A stretch of 58,038 bases of DNA, taken from positions 1 through 58,038 of IMG/VR virus record IMGVR_UViG_3300042890_002798. One strand, given 5' to 3'. Below the pieces are notes generated by a model that was given only the letters and a program-made list of their open reading frames with translations, was not told where the DNA came from and did not search any database. Positions 26,593-33,449 of this stretch are shown one piece after another. Made by a program: the position numbers and the translations under genes. This DNA comes from a virus. Position 1 is the first letter of the stretch. Every line of letters starts with the position of its first letter.

Positions 26593-27009
26593 TCAAGCAA
26601 ATTTTTTCAAGCTTTTATCCTTGTTTTTATTGGCCATCCATTCCTGATAGCGCTGGAAGACTTCAGGATTTTCTCTTCTCATCACGCGCAGAGCCTTGTC
26701 TCGAATCTGTCCGATCCGCGATGATGATACGCCCAGCTTGTCGGCCAGCTCTCGGACAGTGACGCCATTGATCGTTTGCTTGATAACGAAAATCTCACGT
26801 TCCCGCAGAGCATTCTTGTCATAGGGCGAAGCGTCCTTGAACTTCATCTCATGGCCTTCGTTCCGCATGACATTGATCGTCGCCCTGAGCGCCTTGTGAT
26901 CCTTGTTAAGAAGATCAGCGATTTCGGCGATTGTTTTGGTGCCATCGGCAAGATCCAGAATGGAAAGTCGATATGCACTTGTTTCATTTCCGCAGTGTGG
27001 ACATTTCAT
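26593..27009 (-). CDS. Sigma-region-4-like HTH regulator with zinc knuckle
   Basis: The product is 138 aa. The N-terminus MKCPHCGNE is half of a zinc site. Residues 32-58 form one predicted HTH (TIAEIADLLNKDHKALRATI). Residues 72-110 match sigma-70 region 4 (LREREIFVIKQTINGVTVRE, then LADKLGVSSSRIGQIRDKAL). No region 2 is present, so it is not a complete sigma factor. It could steer host RNA polymerase or repress early genes. It lies two bases downstream of an HNH gene. Confidence 0.7.
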   Translation of the reverse strand: MKCPHCGNETSAYRLSILDLADGTKTIAEIADLLNKDHKALRATINVMRNEGHEMKFKDASPYDKNALREREIFVIKQTINGVTVRELADKLGVSSSRIGQIRDKALRVMRRENPEVFQRYQEWMANKNKDKSLKKFA

Positions 27010-27010
27010 T

Positions 27011-27373
27011 TCACGAATCCTCGAACATTGATCTTCGCGGAGGCAAAGATATTTTTTCTGCTCTTTCGCGCTTTGGAAACCCGCGTGATTGTATTTTTAC
27101 TTTTGGGGTGACAGCTCCAAGGTGACGCGCCTCTACCCTTTTCGCTTTGCTGATCATCTTGACATCCTGCTTTGTTTTCTCAGAGTGGCATGGAATGCAA
27201 AGCAGCCGGCTGTTTTCGAATGTTGGCTCGCCAAGCAAGCCATCGGCACGTATGTGATCGATTTCAAACTTTGTGCATGGGCATCCACATCCATCGCAAT
27301 ACACATTACCATTGACCGTCGCCGCCTTTATTCGGGCGACTATGATCGCTTTAGTGAAATTTCGCCTAGCCAT
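27011..27373 (-). CDS. HNH endonuclease
   Basis: The product is 120 aa. The motif CDGCGCPCTKFEIDHIRADG, then FENSRLLCIPCHSEKTKQD shows the two zinc-binding Cys pairs, the DH pair and the final HxxK of HNH nucleases of the McrA type. The tail is basic. It overlaps the RHH gene by 8 bases, so it is a regular operon member rather than an obvious insertion. Confidence 0.88.
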   Translation of the reverse strand: MARRNFTKAIIVARIKAATVNGNVYCDGCGCPCTKFEIDHIRADGLLGEPTFENSRLLCIPCHSEKTKQDVKMISKAKRVEARHLGAVTPKVKIQSRGFPKRERAEKISLPPRRSMFEDS

Positions 27374-27590
27374 ATCTGTCTTTCATGTTCCATAGGTAGC
27401 TGGAGATTGCTTCCTGAACCAAATAAGACTGGCTCTTGCCTGTTTTTTCAGAGAACTTTTTGAGCTTGTGGATGATAGTATCATCCATACGAACGTTGAG
27501 TTGCTTCATTACAACTTTCGTTCGGCTCTCTCTGTGGCCTCGCGGCTTTGTAGACAAGTTACGATCATTTTGATCTTGTTTTTGGTGCAT
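27366..27590 (-). CDS. Ribbon-helix-helix DNA-binding protein
   Basis: The product is about 74 aa from the start at 27590, which has AGGGA upstream; a shorter form starting at 27509 would contain only the DNA-binding domain. The C-terminal 47 residues (VMKQLNVRMDDTIIHKLKKF, then SEKTGKSQSYLVQEAISSYL) are a clear RHH fold. It is a likely early repressor. The N-terminal part is basic and polar and overlaps the upstream HNH gene. Confidence 0.78.
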   Translation of the reverse strand: MHQKQDQNDRNLSTKPRGHRESRTKVVMKQLNVRMDDTIIHKLKKFSEKTGKSQSYLVQEAISSYLWNMKDRYG

Positions 27591-28053
27591 ATCTTTTCCC
27601 TGTAATGTGTGACCAATTTTGTCCACTTTTTATTGCGGTAATCGTTGTTATACTTGTTTTATAATCATCAGATATTGTTTCATATTTTCTGTTATCATTA
27701 AATATTTTTAAAACTTCATCGCCTGTAAGTTTTGATCCCGCTCCATATCTTTTTGGTCTTTTTTGTAAAATCCCTTTTTTTGACGCATCTATTGAATTGT
27801 CTTTTGCTGTTCCCTCCCACAAATGATCTGGATTAACGCATAATTTGTTATCGCATGAGTGGCATACAAAATTGTCTGGAATATTATCTTTATATATTAA
27901 ATATGATGCTCTATGCGCAGGCATAGTGCGTTTTGTTGATATTGTAAATGATCCATATCCAGAACTACTTACTGCGCCAGTCCATAACCAGCAACCACAA
28001 TTTGGCTCAGGTATAAATTTTCTTTCAAATCTTTCTACTATTGTTCTGCTCAT
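27565..28053 (-). CDS. HNH homing-type endonuclease
   Basis: The product is 162 aa. NCGCWLWTGAVSSSGYGSF, then HRASYLIY, then VCHSCDNKLCVNPDHLWEGT matches the HNH_3 family of phage homing endonucleases, followed by a C-terminal helix-turn-helix-like region. It is more AT-rich than the flanking recombination genes and splits them from the regulators downstream, consistent with mobile origin. Confidence 0.88.
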   Translation of the reverse strand: MSRTIVERFERKFIPEPNCGCWLWTGAVSSSGYGSFTISTKRTMPAHRASYLIYKDNIPDNFVCHSCDNKLCVNPDHLWEGTAKDNSIDASKKGILQKRPKRYGAGSKLTGDEVLKIFNDNRKYETISDDYKTSITTITAIKSGQNWSHITGKRYAPKTRSK

Positions 28054-28361
28054 AATTTCATCTCCGCTCTTGCGTTTGCCTCTTTTGACTGATTTTCCAT
28101 AAACCTCAGTCTAATCCACTCTACCTTCACCTTTGCCAGATTAGCCGCAGTTCTAGCTTCAACCATTTCCTTGATGTAATCCATCCATTCGCTGGATGCT
28201 TTAACCTTCAACTCAGCTTTTGATACTGGCATGTCTCCAAGGGCAGACATTTTCTGGCTAAGCACGGCTGACTTTGTCTCCTCCATCAGCCGCGCCTTGT
28301 TATCCAGATCAACCCAATCTTTCGCGGCCAGTCTATATTGCTCTGACAGCGGGTGAGACAT
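28050..28361 (-). CDS. Hypothetical helical protein of recombination cluster
   Basis: The product is 103 aa and almost wholly helical (LAAKDWVDLDNKARLMEETK, then AVLSQKMSALGDM and a long C-terminal helix). Small proteins of this kind occur beside ERF annealing genes in several phages. It overlaps both neighbours by a few bases or none. A recombination accessory role is inferred. Confidence 0.66.
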   Translation of the reverse strand: MSHPLSEQYRLAAKDWVDLDNKARLMEETKSAVLSQKMSALGDMPVSKAELKVKASSEWMDYIKEMVEARTAANLAKVKVEWIRLRFMENQSKEANARAEMKL

Positions 28362-28588
28362 CAGAAATCCTCAGACTGCTTCTTGCTGGATTTACCGCCT
28401 TCATACGGCTCGGAAACAGCGCCTTTGATATATTTTTTCCCTGCCTTGGTTTCGTTAAGCCAGGCGGAAAGGCGGAGTTTCTCGCCCTTCCACATAATGT
28501 CTCCGCTATAGTCGGGCTGGGTTTCCTTCTCCTTCTTCTCATTGCGAAACAGAGAAAAGGTGTTGTCTTTCATTTCGTATTCAGCCAT
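28361..28588 (-). CDS. SSB-like small protein
   Basis: The product is 75 aa. The pattern DNTFSLFRNEKKEKETQPDY, then SGDIMWKGEKLRLSAWLNET, then GKKYIKGAVSE resembles DUF736-type OB-fold proteins linked to single-stranded DNA handling. It lies between the ERF gene and a helical accessory gene, which fits a recombination module. Binding to ssDNA is not shown by the sequence alone. Confidence 0.65.
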   Translation of the reverse strand: MAEYEMKDNTFSLFRNEKKEKETQPDYSGDIMWKGEKLRLSAWLNETKAGKKYIKGAVSEPYEGGKSSKKQSEDF

Positions 28589-29201
28589 TGGTCTGATCCT
28601 TTATTTTGGCCTGGGTTTCTTTGAACAGTTTGGTGATCTTCACCTGATCCAGAACTGTAAGCTTTTGCTTGTCTTTGATGTTGTCGTCACGCCATTTTTC
28701 GCAGTCTTCCAATGTTTTGCAGGATCGAAGGCTTTCCTCCATCTTGTCCAGAAGAAGGATAGACTTTTCATCCTTTACGTTAGGAGATTCAGGCAATTGG
28801 TGTTTCTGGTCAGAGTCAGCATCCGGCTCGCCTGTCGGGATCTGAAACAGATCGCGTATGAAATACTTCTGCGCGTAGGAGGCTGCCGAGCCATAGGCTT
28901 GAGCGCCTGAAGCTGACACCTGAACAGTCCTTTTTACAGGTCCGTATTCAGCTCCGCCCTCATGGTAAATCCAGAAAGCATATTCGCAATGCAGGGATTT
29001 TTCCCTCACCTCGCATGATACTTCGTCAGCCACGATGATAAGCCCATGCTTGGCCATGAGCTTGCCAGCCTTTGCCTTGATCTGATCGTGGGATACGAAT
29101 TTGTAGTTGGCAAATTTGTTATCCTGATCAGCAACAAGACCTTCTACCTCTTCACATACCTGCTTGATTGCTTTGGCTATTTCTGGAGGCATTTTAGGCA
29201 T
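28581..29201 (-). CDS. erf: ERF-family single-strand annealing protein
   Basis: The product is 206 aa from the start at 29201, which has GGAG 8 bases upstream. The central segment NYKFVSHDQIKAKAGKLMAK, then KRTVQVSASGAQAYGSAASY, then AQKYFIRDLFQIPTGEPDAD is the ERF signature. It would anneal complementary strands after exonuclease resection. It overlaps the YqaJ gene end by 8 bases, forming a Red-like pair, and should generate concatemers and repair. Confidence 0.92.
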   Translation of the reverse strand: MPKMPPEIAKAIKQVCEEVEGLVADQDNKFANYKFVSHDQIKAKAGKLMAKHGLIIVADEVSCEVREKSLHCEYAFWIYHEGGAEYGPVKRTVQVSASGAQAYGSAASYAQKYFIRDLFQIPTGEPDADSDQKHQLPESPNVKDEKSILLLDKMEESLRSCKTLEDCEKWRDDNIKDKQKLTVLDQVKITKLFKETQAKIKDQTNG

Positions 29202-29829
29202 TCTGTTTCTCCGCAAGTTTGTTCATTAGTTTTTCAACCATCTGCTCTACTTCGGACAGGAACTTCCTTACCATTTCCTCAGACGTGGCGATGAAGCAAT
29301 CATCCCTGTCTACACGTTTGATAAACAGTTTCAGACCTTCTGGAGATCGTGGATCATAACTGACGAAATCGCACCATTTGCGACCTGTGCAGGCCATTTG
29401 CCACTGCATCTGGGTGAAGTATTTTTCCGGCACATCGTCGTTTAGTATGTATCCCAGGTGGGTGTGTGTCTCCGGGCACTTAATTTCGATGAGGCCATGA
29501 TCTCCAACGAGGCCGTCAGGGCTAGCCCCAGCGTCATTGATAGAAGGATGAGGAACAAAACCTGTTTCAGACACCTCATCAAAGCATATCGACCTGTATT
29601 CATTTCTTGCCTCTGGCTCCGTCTTTGTTCCCCAGTCCATTGATGAGCTGGTCGGGAATGTGTAGGGCTGTTTGGTGATGCGCTCGATGGCAAGCTGGGA
29701 CATGTAGGCGTCGCGGCTTTTGGACCATCCTGTCTTTGTTCTTGCCATAAGATCTGCGAGTCTTGATGCAGTCACTTTCCCGACGCGCTCAGATTTCCAT
29801 TCATCGGTTCCCTGATTTGGCGTGTTCAT
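29194..29829 (-). CDS. YqaJ / lambda-exonuclease-like recombinase nuclease
   Basis: The product is 211 aa from the start at 29829 (GGAGG 7 bases upstream). Motifs: an N-terminal EWKSERVGKVTASR, then INDAGASPDGLVG (Asp about 105) and GLIEIKCPE (Glu about 115, Lys about 117), the metal-binding PD-(D/E)xK core of YqaJ exonucleases, then QWQMACTGRKWCDFV. It acts 5' to 3' on duplex ends by family analogy and partners with ERF next to it. Confidence 0.93.
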   Translation of the reverse strand: MNTPNQGTDEWKSERVGKVTASRLADLMARTKTGWSKSRDAYMSQLAIERITKQPYTFPTSSSMDWGTKTEPEARNEYRSICFDEVSETGFVPHPSINDAGASPDGLVGDHGLIEIKCPETHTHLGYILNDDVPEKYFTQMQWQMACTGRKWCDFVSYDPRSPEGLKLFIKRVDRDDCFIATSEEMVRKFLSEVEQMVEKLMNKLAEKQNA

Positions 29830-30038
29830 TCGGATTCCTCCCATGCTTTGTTGAAAGCCTTTACCGCAGCTTCCAGCTTTTTCTGATGCTGGATATTTAC
29901 AAAAACCCTGTTGTTTTCTGGCTTGAAGCCTTCATTCATGTCATAGATGTCCATGGCGATCGTGCCTCTTTGACCGTAATGAACATCAAGTTTTATCTGA
30001 TCTTCTGAAAACCACGTGACGTAAGTTGCTATTCTCAT
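29826..30038 (-). CDS. Hypothetical first gene of minus early operon
   Basis: The product is 70 aa, beta-strand then helix (RIATYVTWFSEDQIKLDV, then a C-terminal KKLEAAVKAFNKAWEE). It is the promoter-proximal gene of the recombination operon and overlaps the exonuclease start by 4 bases. No family is recognised. Confidence 0.68.
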   Translation of the reverse strand: MRIATYVTWFSEDQIKLDVHYGQRGTIAMDIYDMNEGFKPENNRVFVNIQHQKKLEAAVKAFNKAWEESE

Positions 30039-30073
30039 TTTGTTTCTCCGTTGTTTATTAATTACTTATGGAT

Positions 30074-30102
30074 TACCTATACGAAACCTGCTAGCATGTC
30101 AA
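30074..30102 (-). promoter_or_regulatory. Candidate early promoter, minus strand
   Basis: On the minus strand TTGACA (30097-30102) is followed by 17 bases and TAGGTA, or by 15 bases and TATAGG (30076-30081). It lies 36 bases or more upstream of the start at 30038 and back to back with a plus-strand TTGACA. The -35 is perfect while the -10 is weak, so an activator may be needed. Confidence 0.55.
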
Positions 30103-30140
30103 CTGTAAACAGTGCTAGGAAAAAATATATTTGCATGTCC

Positions 30141-30170
30141 TTGACAGGCGTTTTGGTCTGTGTCGATGAT
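30141..30170 (+). promoter_or_regulatory. Candidate early promoter, plus strand
   Basis: TTGACA (30141-30146), an 18-base spacer and GATGAT (30165-30170) lie upstream of the AGGAG and start at 30190. Together with the minus-strand promoter it forms a divergent early control region of about 120 bp. Confidence 0.5.
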
Positions 30171-30189
30171 AGCAAATCAGGAGATGGAA

Positions 30190-30417
30190 ATGGACGATTT
30201 ACACGAACACGCAAGCAGCCACTCAAACGTAAGCATGACCAATGCCGATTGGCGCAAGGTGATGGCGGATAGCCTTGGAGATCGGGCTCCGCCTAATACC
30301 AGAGAACGGTATCAGATTTACCGGGATGCTGGCGTTCCGGAGACGATGATAAACATTCTGGATGATATGGTTTTCTATGCTGCTCTACAGAAGGTGGGCA
30401 ATGAGAGCGCAGATTGA
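30190..30417 (+). CDS. Hypothetical early protein
   Basis: The product is 75 aa. The ATG at 30190 has AGGAG six bases upstream. It is rich in His and Asp at the N-terminus (DDLHEHASSHS) and helical after (RERYQIYRDAGVPETM). It overlaps the nuclease gene by 17 bases. No family is recognised. Confidence 0.62.
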   Translation: MDDLHEHASSHSNVSMTNADWRKVMADSLGDRAPPNTRERYQIYRDAGVPETMINILDDMVFYAALQKVGNESAD

Positions 30418-30757
30418 AAACAGCATTCAGAGATCAATAGTCGCATATTTGCGCACTGTGGTCCGCGACTGTGTGGTTATGGCGATCCCGAATGCGGCGC
30501 GTCGGACGATCAACGGAAAGCCCATGAATGCGGCTCCGGGTTTGCTTCCGGGCGCTCCCGATCTGGTCATAGCCTTTCCCGGTGGCAAGGTTTTGTGGTT
30601 GGAAGTCAAGGCTCCTAAAGGCGTCGTCAGTGATAATCAGGTTCTTGTCCATGAGCGTCTGGGCGAGATCGGGCATACGGTATACATCGTCCGCTCGATA
30701 GATGACGTTAAGGAAGTTATACAAAAATTAAACATAACAACGAGAGAGAAACAATGA
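30401..30757 (+). CDS. VRR-NUC domain nuclease
   Basis: The product is 118 aa. IPNAARR, then GLLPGAPDLVIAFPGGKVLW, then LEVKAPKGVVSDNQ is the VRR-NUC form of the PD-(D/E)xK fold, with Asp of GAPDL and Glu/Lys of LEVK as the metal site. It may resolve branched DNA during recombination or replication. It overlaps the following GcrA-like gene by 4 bases. Confidence 0.9.
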   Translation: MRAQIENSIQRSIVAYLRTVVRDCVVMAIPNAARRTINGKPMNAAPGLLPGAPDLVIAFPGGKVLWLEVKAPKGVVSDNQVLVHERLGEIGHTVYIVRSIDDVKEVIQKLNITTREKQ

Positions 30758-31422
30758 CCAAGAAAGCTGTATGGAACAAAGACAACGAGGAATTCTTGTC
30801 AAAGTTGCTAAACGCAGGTGCGACTGCGGCGCAGGCATCCGATGAGATTAATAACAAATTCGACATGTATTTTTCTCGCAATGCAATAATCAGCAAGGCA
30901 AGAAGATTAAAGCTGGAATTTGTCGTCAGGGTTGGAAGGAGTTATATTCCCGGATCTATAAAATATAATCAAACATATAAGATTAAAAAGGCAGATAATG
31001 TTGAGTTTATGAAAGCGTGGAAAGCAAATATCAAGATTCACGAATTGGAATCAATGTTCGGGATCAAGCGTAAATCTATACTTGAAAAGGCAAAAAAGCT
31101 AAAACTTGATAAAAGAGAAATAGATGAAAAGAGGTCGATTAGAGATATCAATTATTCAAAAGATATAAAATTCAAAAAGCTTCCGTCATTCATACGGGAA
31201 AGACAATCCTTTCCCAATCCAAAGGCTCTTGGTCTGAAGCTTTTGGAGCTTCGCAATAACCAATGCAGATACATCCTCGGCAGCGAGAGGCCATCGGATT
31301 TTCTGTATTGCGCTGCGCCAGTGGAGCCTGACTCTCCGGTCCCGTATTGCCCAACCTGTCGGGCGATTGTGTACGTAAAACCGTCAGGGCCGTCGCATAA
31401 GATTTTCAAGCTATACAGATGA
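30754..31422 (+). CDS. gcrA: GcrA-like cell-cycle transcription regulator
   Basis: The product is 222 aa. Residues 5-55 match the GcrA N-terminal HTH (WNKDNEEFLSKLLNAGATAA, then SRNAIISKARRL, where host GcrA has TRNAVIGKVHRL). Residues 82-120 look like a second HTH (ELESMFGIKRKSILEKAKKL). Residues 160-210 match the GcrA C-terminus that contacts sigma-70 (LLELRNNQCRYILGSERPSD, then FLYCAAP, then PYCPTCRAIVY); the last His of the usual CxxH is Cys. Host GcrA activates promoters carrying GANTC methylated by CcrM. The next promoter downstream contains a GANTC site, so autogenous or downstream control is plausible. Confidence 0.87.
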   Translation: MTKKAVWNKDNEEFLSKLLNAGATAAQASDEINNKFDMYFSRNAIISKARRLKLEFVVRVGRSYIPGSIKYNQTYKIKKADNVEFMKAWKANIKIHELESMFGIKRKSILEKAKKLKLDKREIDEKRSIRDINYSKDIKFKKLPSFIRERQSFPNPKALGLKLLELRNNQCRYILGSERPSDFLYCAAPVEPDSPVPYCPTCRAIVYVKPSGPSHKIFKLYR

Positions 31423-31427
31423 GAAAA

Positions 31428-31462
31428 CGCCCGGTCTGTCTGAGGCGTTGACAGTCCGGGCG
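31428..31462 (+). promoter_or_regulatory. 12-bp interrupted palindrome upstream of promoter
   Basis: CGCCCGG (31428-31434) and CTGTC (31436-31440) pair with GACAG (31450-31454) and CCGGGCG (31456-31462), with one T-T mismatch and a 9-base loop. It starts 6 bases after the GcrA-like stop and abuts the -35 box at 31463. There is no T-tract, so it is either an operator-like site or an RNA hairpin protecting the upstream message. Confidence 0.7.
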
Positions 31463-31491
31463 TTGACAGGCCGAGTCATTCGGCTTAGGAT
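31463..31491 (+). promoter_or_regulatory. Candidate promoter with GANTC in spacer
   Basis: Perfect TTGACA (31463-31468), a 17-base spacer and TAGGAT (31486-31491). The spacer holds a small palindrome GCCGA...TCGGC (31470-31484) with GAGTC, a GANTC site, at 31473-31477. In Caulobacter, GcrA-dependent promoters often have methylated GANTC between or near the -10 and -35. It would drive the 31564 gene, the structured RNA and the dCTP deaminase-helicase genes. Confidence 0.62.
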
Positions 31492-31563
31492 ATATTTCGG
31501 CTTCGTAAGAAGACAGCAACTTCTTATGAAACCTGAACATGAACAGTTGACCAGAGAACCGTT

Positions 31564-31869
31564 ATGTCTGTTGAGAAGAATAGGCCGTCTTCGGCGGAAA
31601 ATCAATCCGCTAAATCCTATACACAGGATTATTCGAAGGCCGTTGACTATCATTTTTCCAAAGAAGCCAAGGTAGAACAGGCAGAACTGTCTGTTCTCAA
31701 TAGCTTACGCAATGCTGTGAGCTTTGCCCAGCTTGCTGAAGATCACCGTTCTTTATTTGATCCTGTCGGATTTGAGCATTGCGCTGAGCAATTTCTCGCC
31801 AATGCCCGCAAGGCATCCGAAGCACTTCGGACTCTTAAATCTCTGAAAAAGGAGGCATCCAAGGGCTAG
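31564..31869 (+). CDS. Hypothetical early protein
   Basis: The product is 101 aa, mainly helical, Ser/Ala/Lys-rich (VDYHFSKEAKVEQAELSVLN, then FLANARKASEALRTLKS). It follows the GANTC-containing promoter. Its stop codon sits in the loop of a hairpin AAGGGC/GCCCTT (31861-31880). No family is recognised. Confidence 0.65.
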   Translation: MSVEKNRPSSAENQSAKSYTQDYSKAVDYHFSKEAKVEQAELSVLNSLRNAVSFAQLAEDHRSLFDPVGFEHCAEQFLANARKASEALRTLKSLKKEASKG

Positions 31870-31894
31870 GCAGCGCCCTTCCATGCGTCCTTAA

Positions 31895-32120
31895 CCATCC
31901 GCCGGCAAAGGCGAGAGACCCGGCATATGCCGATCGAGTCAGGACAACAGTTGCCTTTGGGAAATAGTAAAATGGGGCCTGTCCCGGGCCAGTGGGAAAT
32001 CTTGCGGAAAGATCCACCATACCTGACGAATGCATACGATACACAAGTCCTCATGGTGAGGCCGGAGCCGGCAAGCAGATGCCGATAGTAGGGAGAACCT
32101 ACATCTGAGTCAGGGAATAC
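31895..32120 (+). ncRNA. Candidate structured non-coding RNA
   Basis: The stretch 31870-32265 has no convincing gene. On the plus strand it contains nested pairings: CAAAGGC/GCCTTTG (31906-31912 with 31953-31959) enclosing CGGCATATGCCG; GTGG+ATCTT with AAGAT+CCAC (31992-32017, 3-base bulge); CCTCA/TGAGG (32049-32061); GCCG/CGGC (32061-32072); and CAGAT+GTAGG with CCTAC+ATCTG (32076-32107, 7-base bulge). Several hairpins sit back to back with little spacing. No tRNA, tmRNA, RNase P or group I intron signature was recognised. It may be a leader, a regulatory RNA or a packaged RNA. Confidence 0.45.
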
Positions 32121-32265
32121 CAGAACCGCTGCCAAACCCGTCCGTATAGACCCAATGGCCAAGGTCCAGGTCGCCGGGTCGCCCACTCCAGACTCAATTG
32201 TCCGGATTAGTGGTATCGGAGCATACGGGAGAGGGAGCTATGCCCAAATTCAGGAGAATGTTTAC

Positions 32266-32754
32266 ATGGAAGATGATTACCTGCCTGACAATGTGAGGCC
32301 AGAGAAGCACGCCTATCGAGATGAGGATATCAGTAGACGCCACAGAATGTGGGGGTTTAACTGTCCAGCCGCCGACCTTGATTTTGTGATGGTGGAATAC
32401 AACATCGGCAAGCCTGTCGCGCTTGTTGAGTATAAATATTACCTGCACAAGATCACGGATTTTAACCATCCCACATACAGGGCGATTCGCTGTCTGGCGG
32501 ACGAATACAAAAGTGGACCGTTGCCATTTATCGTATCGCTTTATTCACGTGACGACTGGTCGTTTAGGGTATACTGTGTGAATGAAGCTGCTGAGAAGCA
32601 TTTCTGTTCTGGCGAGCATTTGTCTGAACTGGAATATGTCCAGCGTCTTTACCGAATGCGCCGTCAGGCACTGGCCAAACATCTGGAAAATCAACTCAAC
32701 ACAACGATCAAGGAAAAATCAAATGGCGCAATTGTCAGCCCAATCTATCCGTAA
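32266..32754 (+). CDS. Putative PD-(D/E)xK-like protein
   Basis: The product is 162 aa. The ATG at 32266 has AGGAG nine bases upstream; an in-frame extension to 32155 would enter the structured region and lacks a ribosome site. MWGFNCPAADLDFVMVEYN, then PVALVEYKYY gives the order D-x(n)-E-x-K that marks PD-(D/E)xK nucleases, followed by a helix and FIVSLYSRDDWSFRVYCV strands. A nuclease or restriction-like fold is inferred from these few residues only. It overlaps the dCTP deaminase start by 32 bases. Confidence 0.68.
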   Translation: MEDDYLPDNVRPEKHAYRDEDISRRHRMWGFNCPAADLDFVMVEYNIGKPVALVEYKYYLHKITDFNHPTYRAIRCLADEYKSGPLPFIVSLYSRDDWSFRVYCVNEAAEKHFCSGEHLSELEYVQRLYRMRRQALAKHLENQLNTTIKEKSNGAIVSPIYP

Positions 32755-33190
32755 GCTATGCGAGGGCGAGCGTCCTATGGTGTATCCGTTTGTTGCGGAA
32801 AAGAAGGTGGTCAACGGAACGAGCTATGGGTTATCCGCAGCTTCATATGACGTAAGGATCGGGCATGATCTTGTGTTGCATCCAAAGCAATCATCCCTGG
32901 CTCATACGTTTGAAGATTTCTGTATGCCGGATAATGTTGTCGCATATGTAGTAGATAAATCGACTTATGCGAGAAGATTTATATCAGCATTGAATACATT
33001 AATAGATCCTGGGTTTGTTGGTAATCTGACGCTTGAATTGGTTAATCTTGGCAATCACGTGGTCCATATTAATTCTGGCGACCCGATATGCCAGATTGCT
33101 TTTCACTGGCTGGATGAGCCAACTGAAATTCCATACAAGGGTAAATACCAACATCAAACAAAAGAAGCTCATGGGGCGCGTTATGAATGA
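32723..33190 (+). CDS. dcd: dCTP deaminase
   Basis: The product is 155 aa. Start at 32723 has AAGGA upstream; the longer frame from 32582 would add unrelated residues. GLSAASYDVRIG, then VVDKSTYARRF (Ser about 80, Arg about 84), then TLIDPGFVGNLTLELVNLGN (catalytic Glu about 105) are the family motifs. It converts dCTP to dUTP on the way to dTTP; whether it is bifunctional like DCD-DUT enzymes is unclear. It adjusts nucleotide pools for phage DNA synthesis. Confidence 0.93.
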   Translation: MAQLSAQSIRKLCEGERPMVYPFVAEKKVVNGTSYGLSAASYDVRIGHDLVLHPKQSSLAHTFEDFCMPDNVVAYVVDKSTYARRFISALNTLIDPGFVGNLTLELVNLGNHVVHINSGDPICQIAFHWLDEPTEIPYKGKYQHQTKEAHGARYE

Positions 33191-33449
33191 TCCTGTTAAT
33201 AATCCAAAGCATTATAATTCACATCCATCCGGGATCGAATGCATTCAAATAACCGAGCATATGAATTTTTGTTTGGGAAATGCGGTGAAGTATATCTGGA
33301 GAGCGGGATTAAAGGGAGGCGCTATAGAAGATCTGGAAAAATCAGTCTGGTATTTGCAAAGGGAAATACAAAGAAGAAAAACATATAATTGGAGAGAATC
33401 CTGTGAAACAGCTAAGGCCCTATCAAGAGAACGCAATTCAAGAGCTTAG
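33183..33449 (+). CDS. DUF3310 protein
   Basis: The product is 88 aa. NNPKHYNSHPSGIECIQITE, then NAVKYIWRAGLKGG, then IEDLEKSVWYLQREI is the DUF3310 pattern found in many phages, often next to nucleotide metabolism genes. The ATG at 33183 lies 8 bases inside the dCTP deaminase end. Its last 47 bases overlap the helicase start. Biochemical role is unsettled. Confidence 0.9.
   Translation: MNDPVNNPKHYNSHPSGIECIQITEHMNFCLGNAVKYIWRAGLKGGAIEDLEKSVWYLQREIQRRKTYNWRESCETAKALSRERNSRA

Noticed and set aside
32023-32029. CTGACGA resembling a hammerhead ribozyme core
   Set aside because: No stem II followed by GAAA and no third stem could be fitted.
31866-32186. 106-codon minus-strand frame over the structured region
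   Set aside because: Amino-acid composition looks random, there is no ribosome site, and it would oppose a plus-strand operon; the plus-strand pairings explain the region better.
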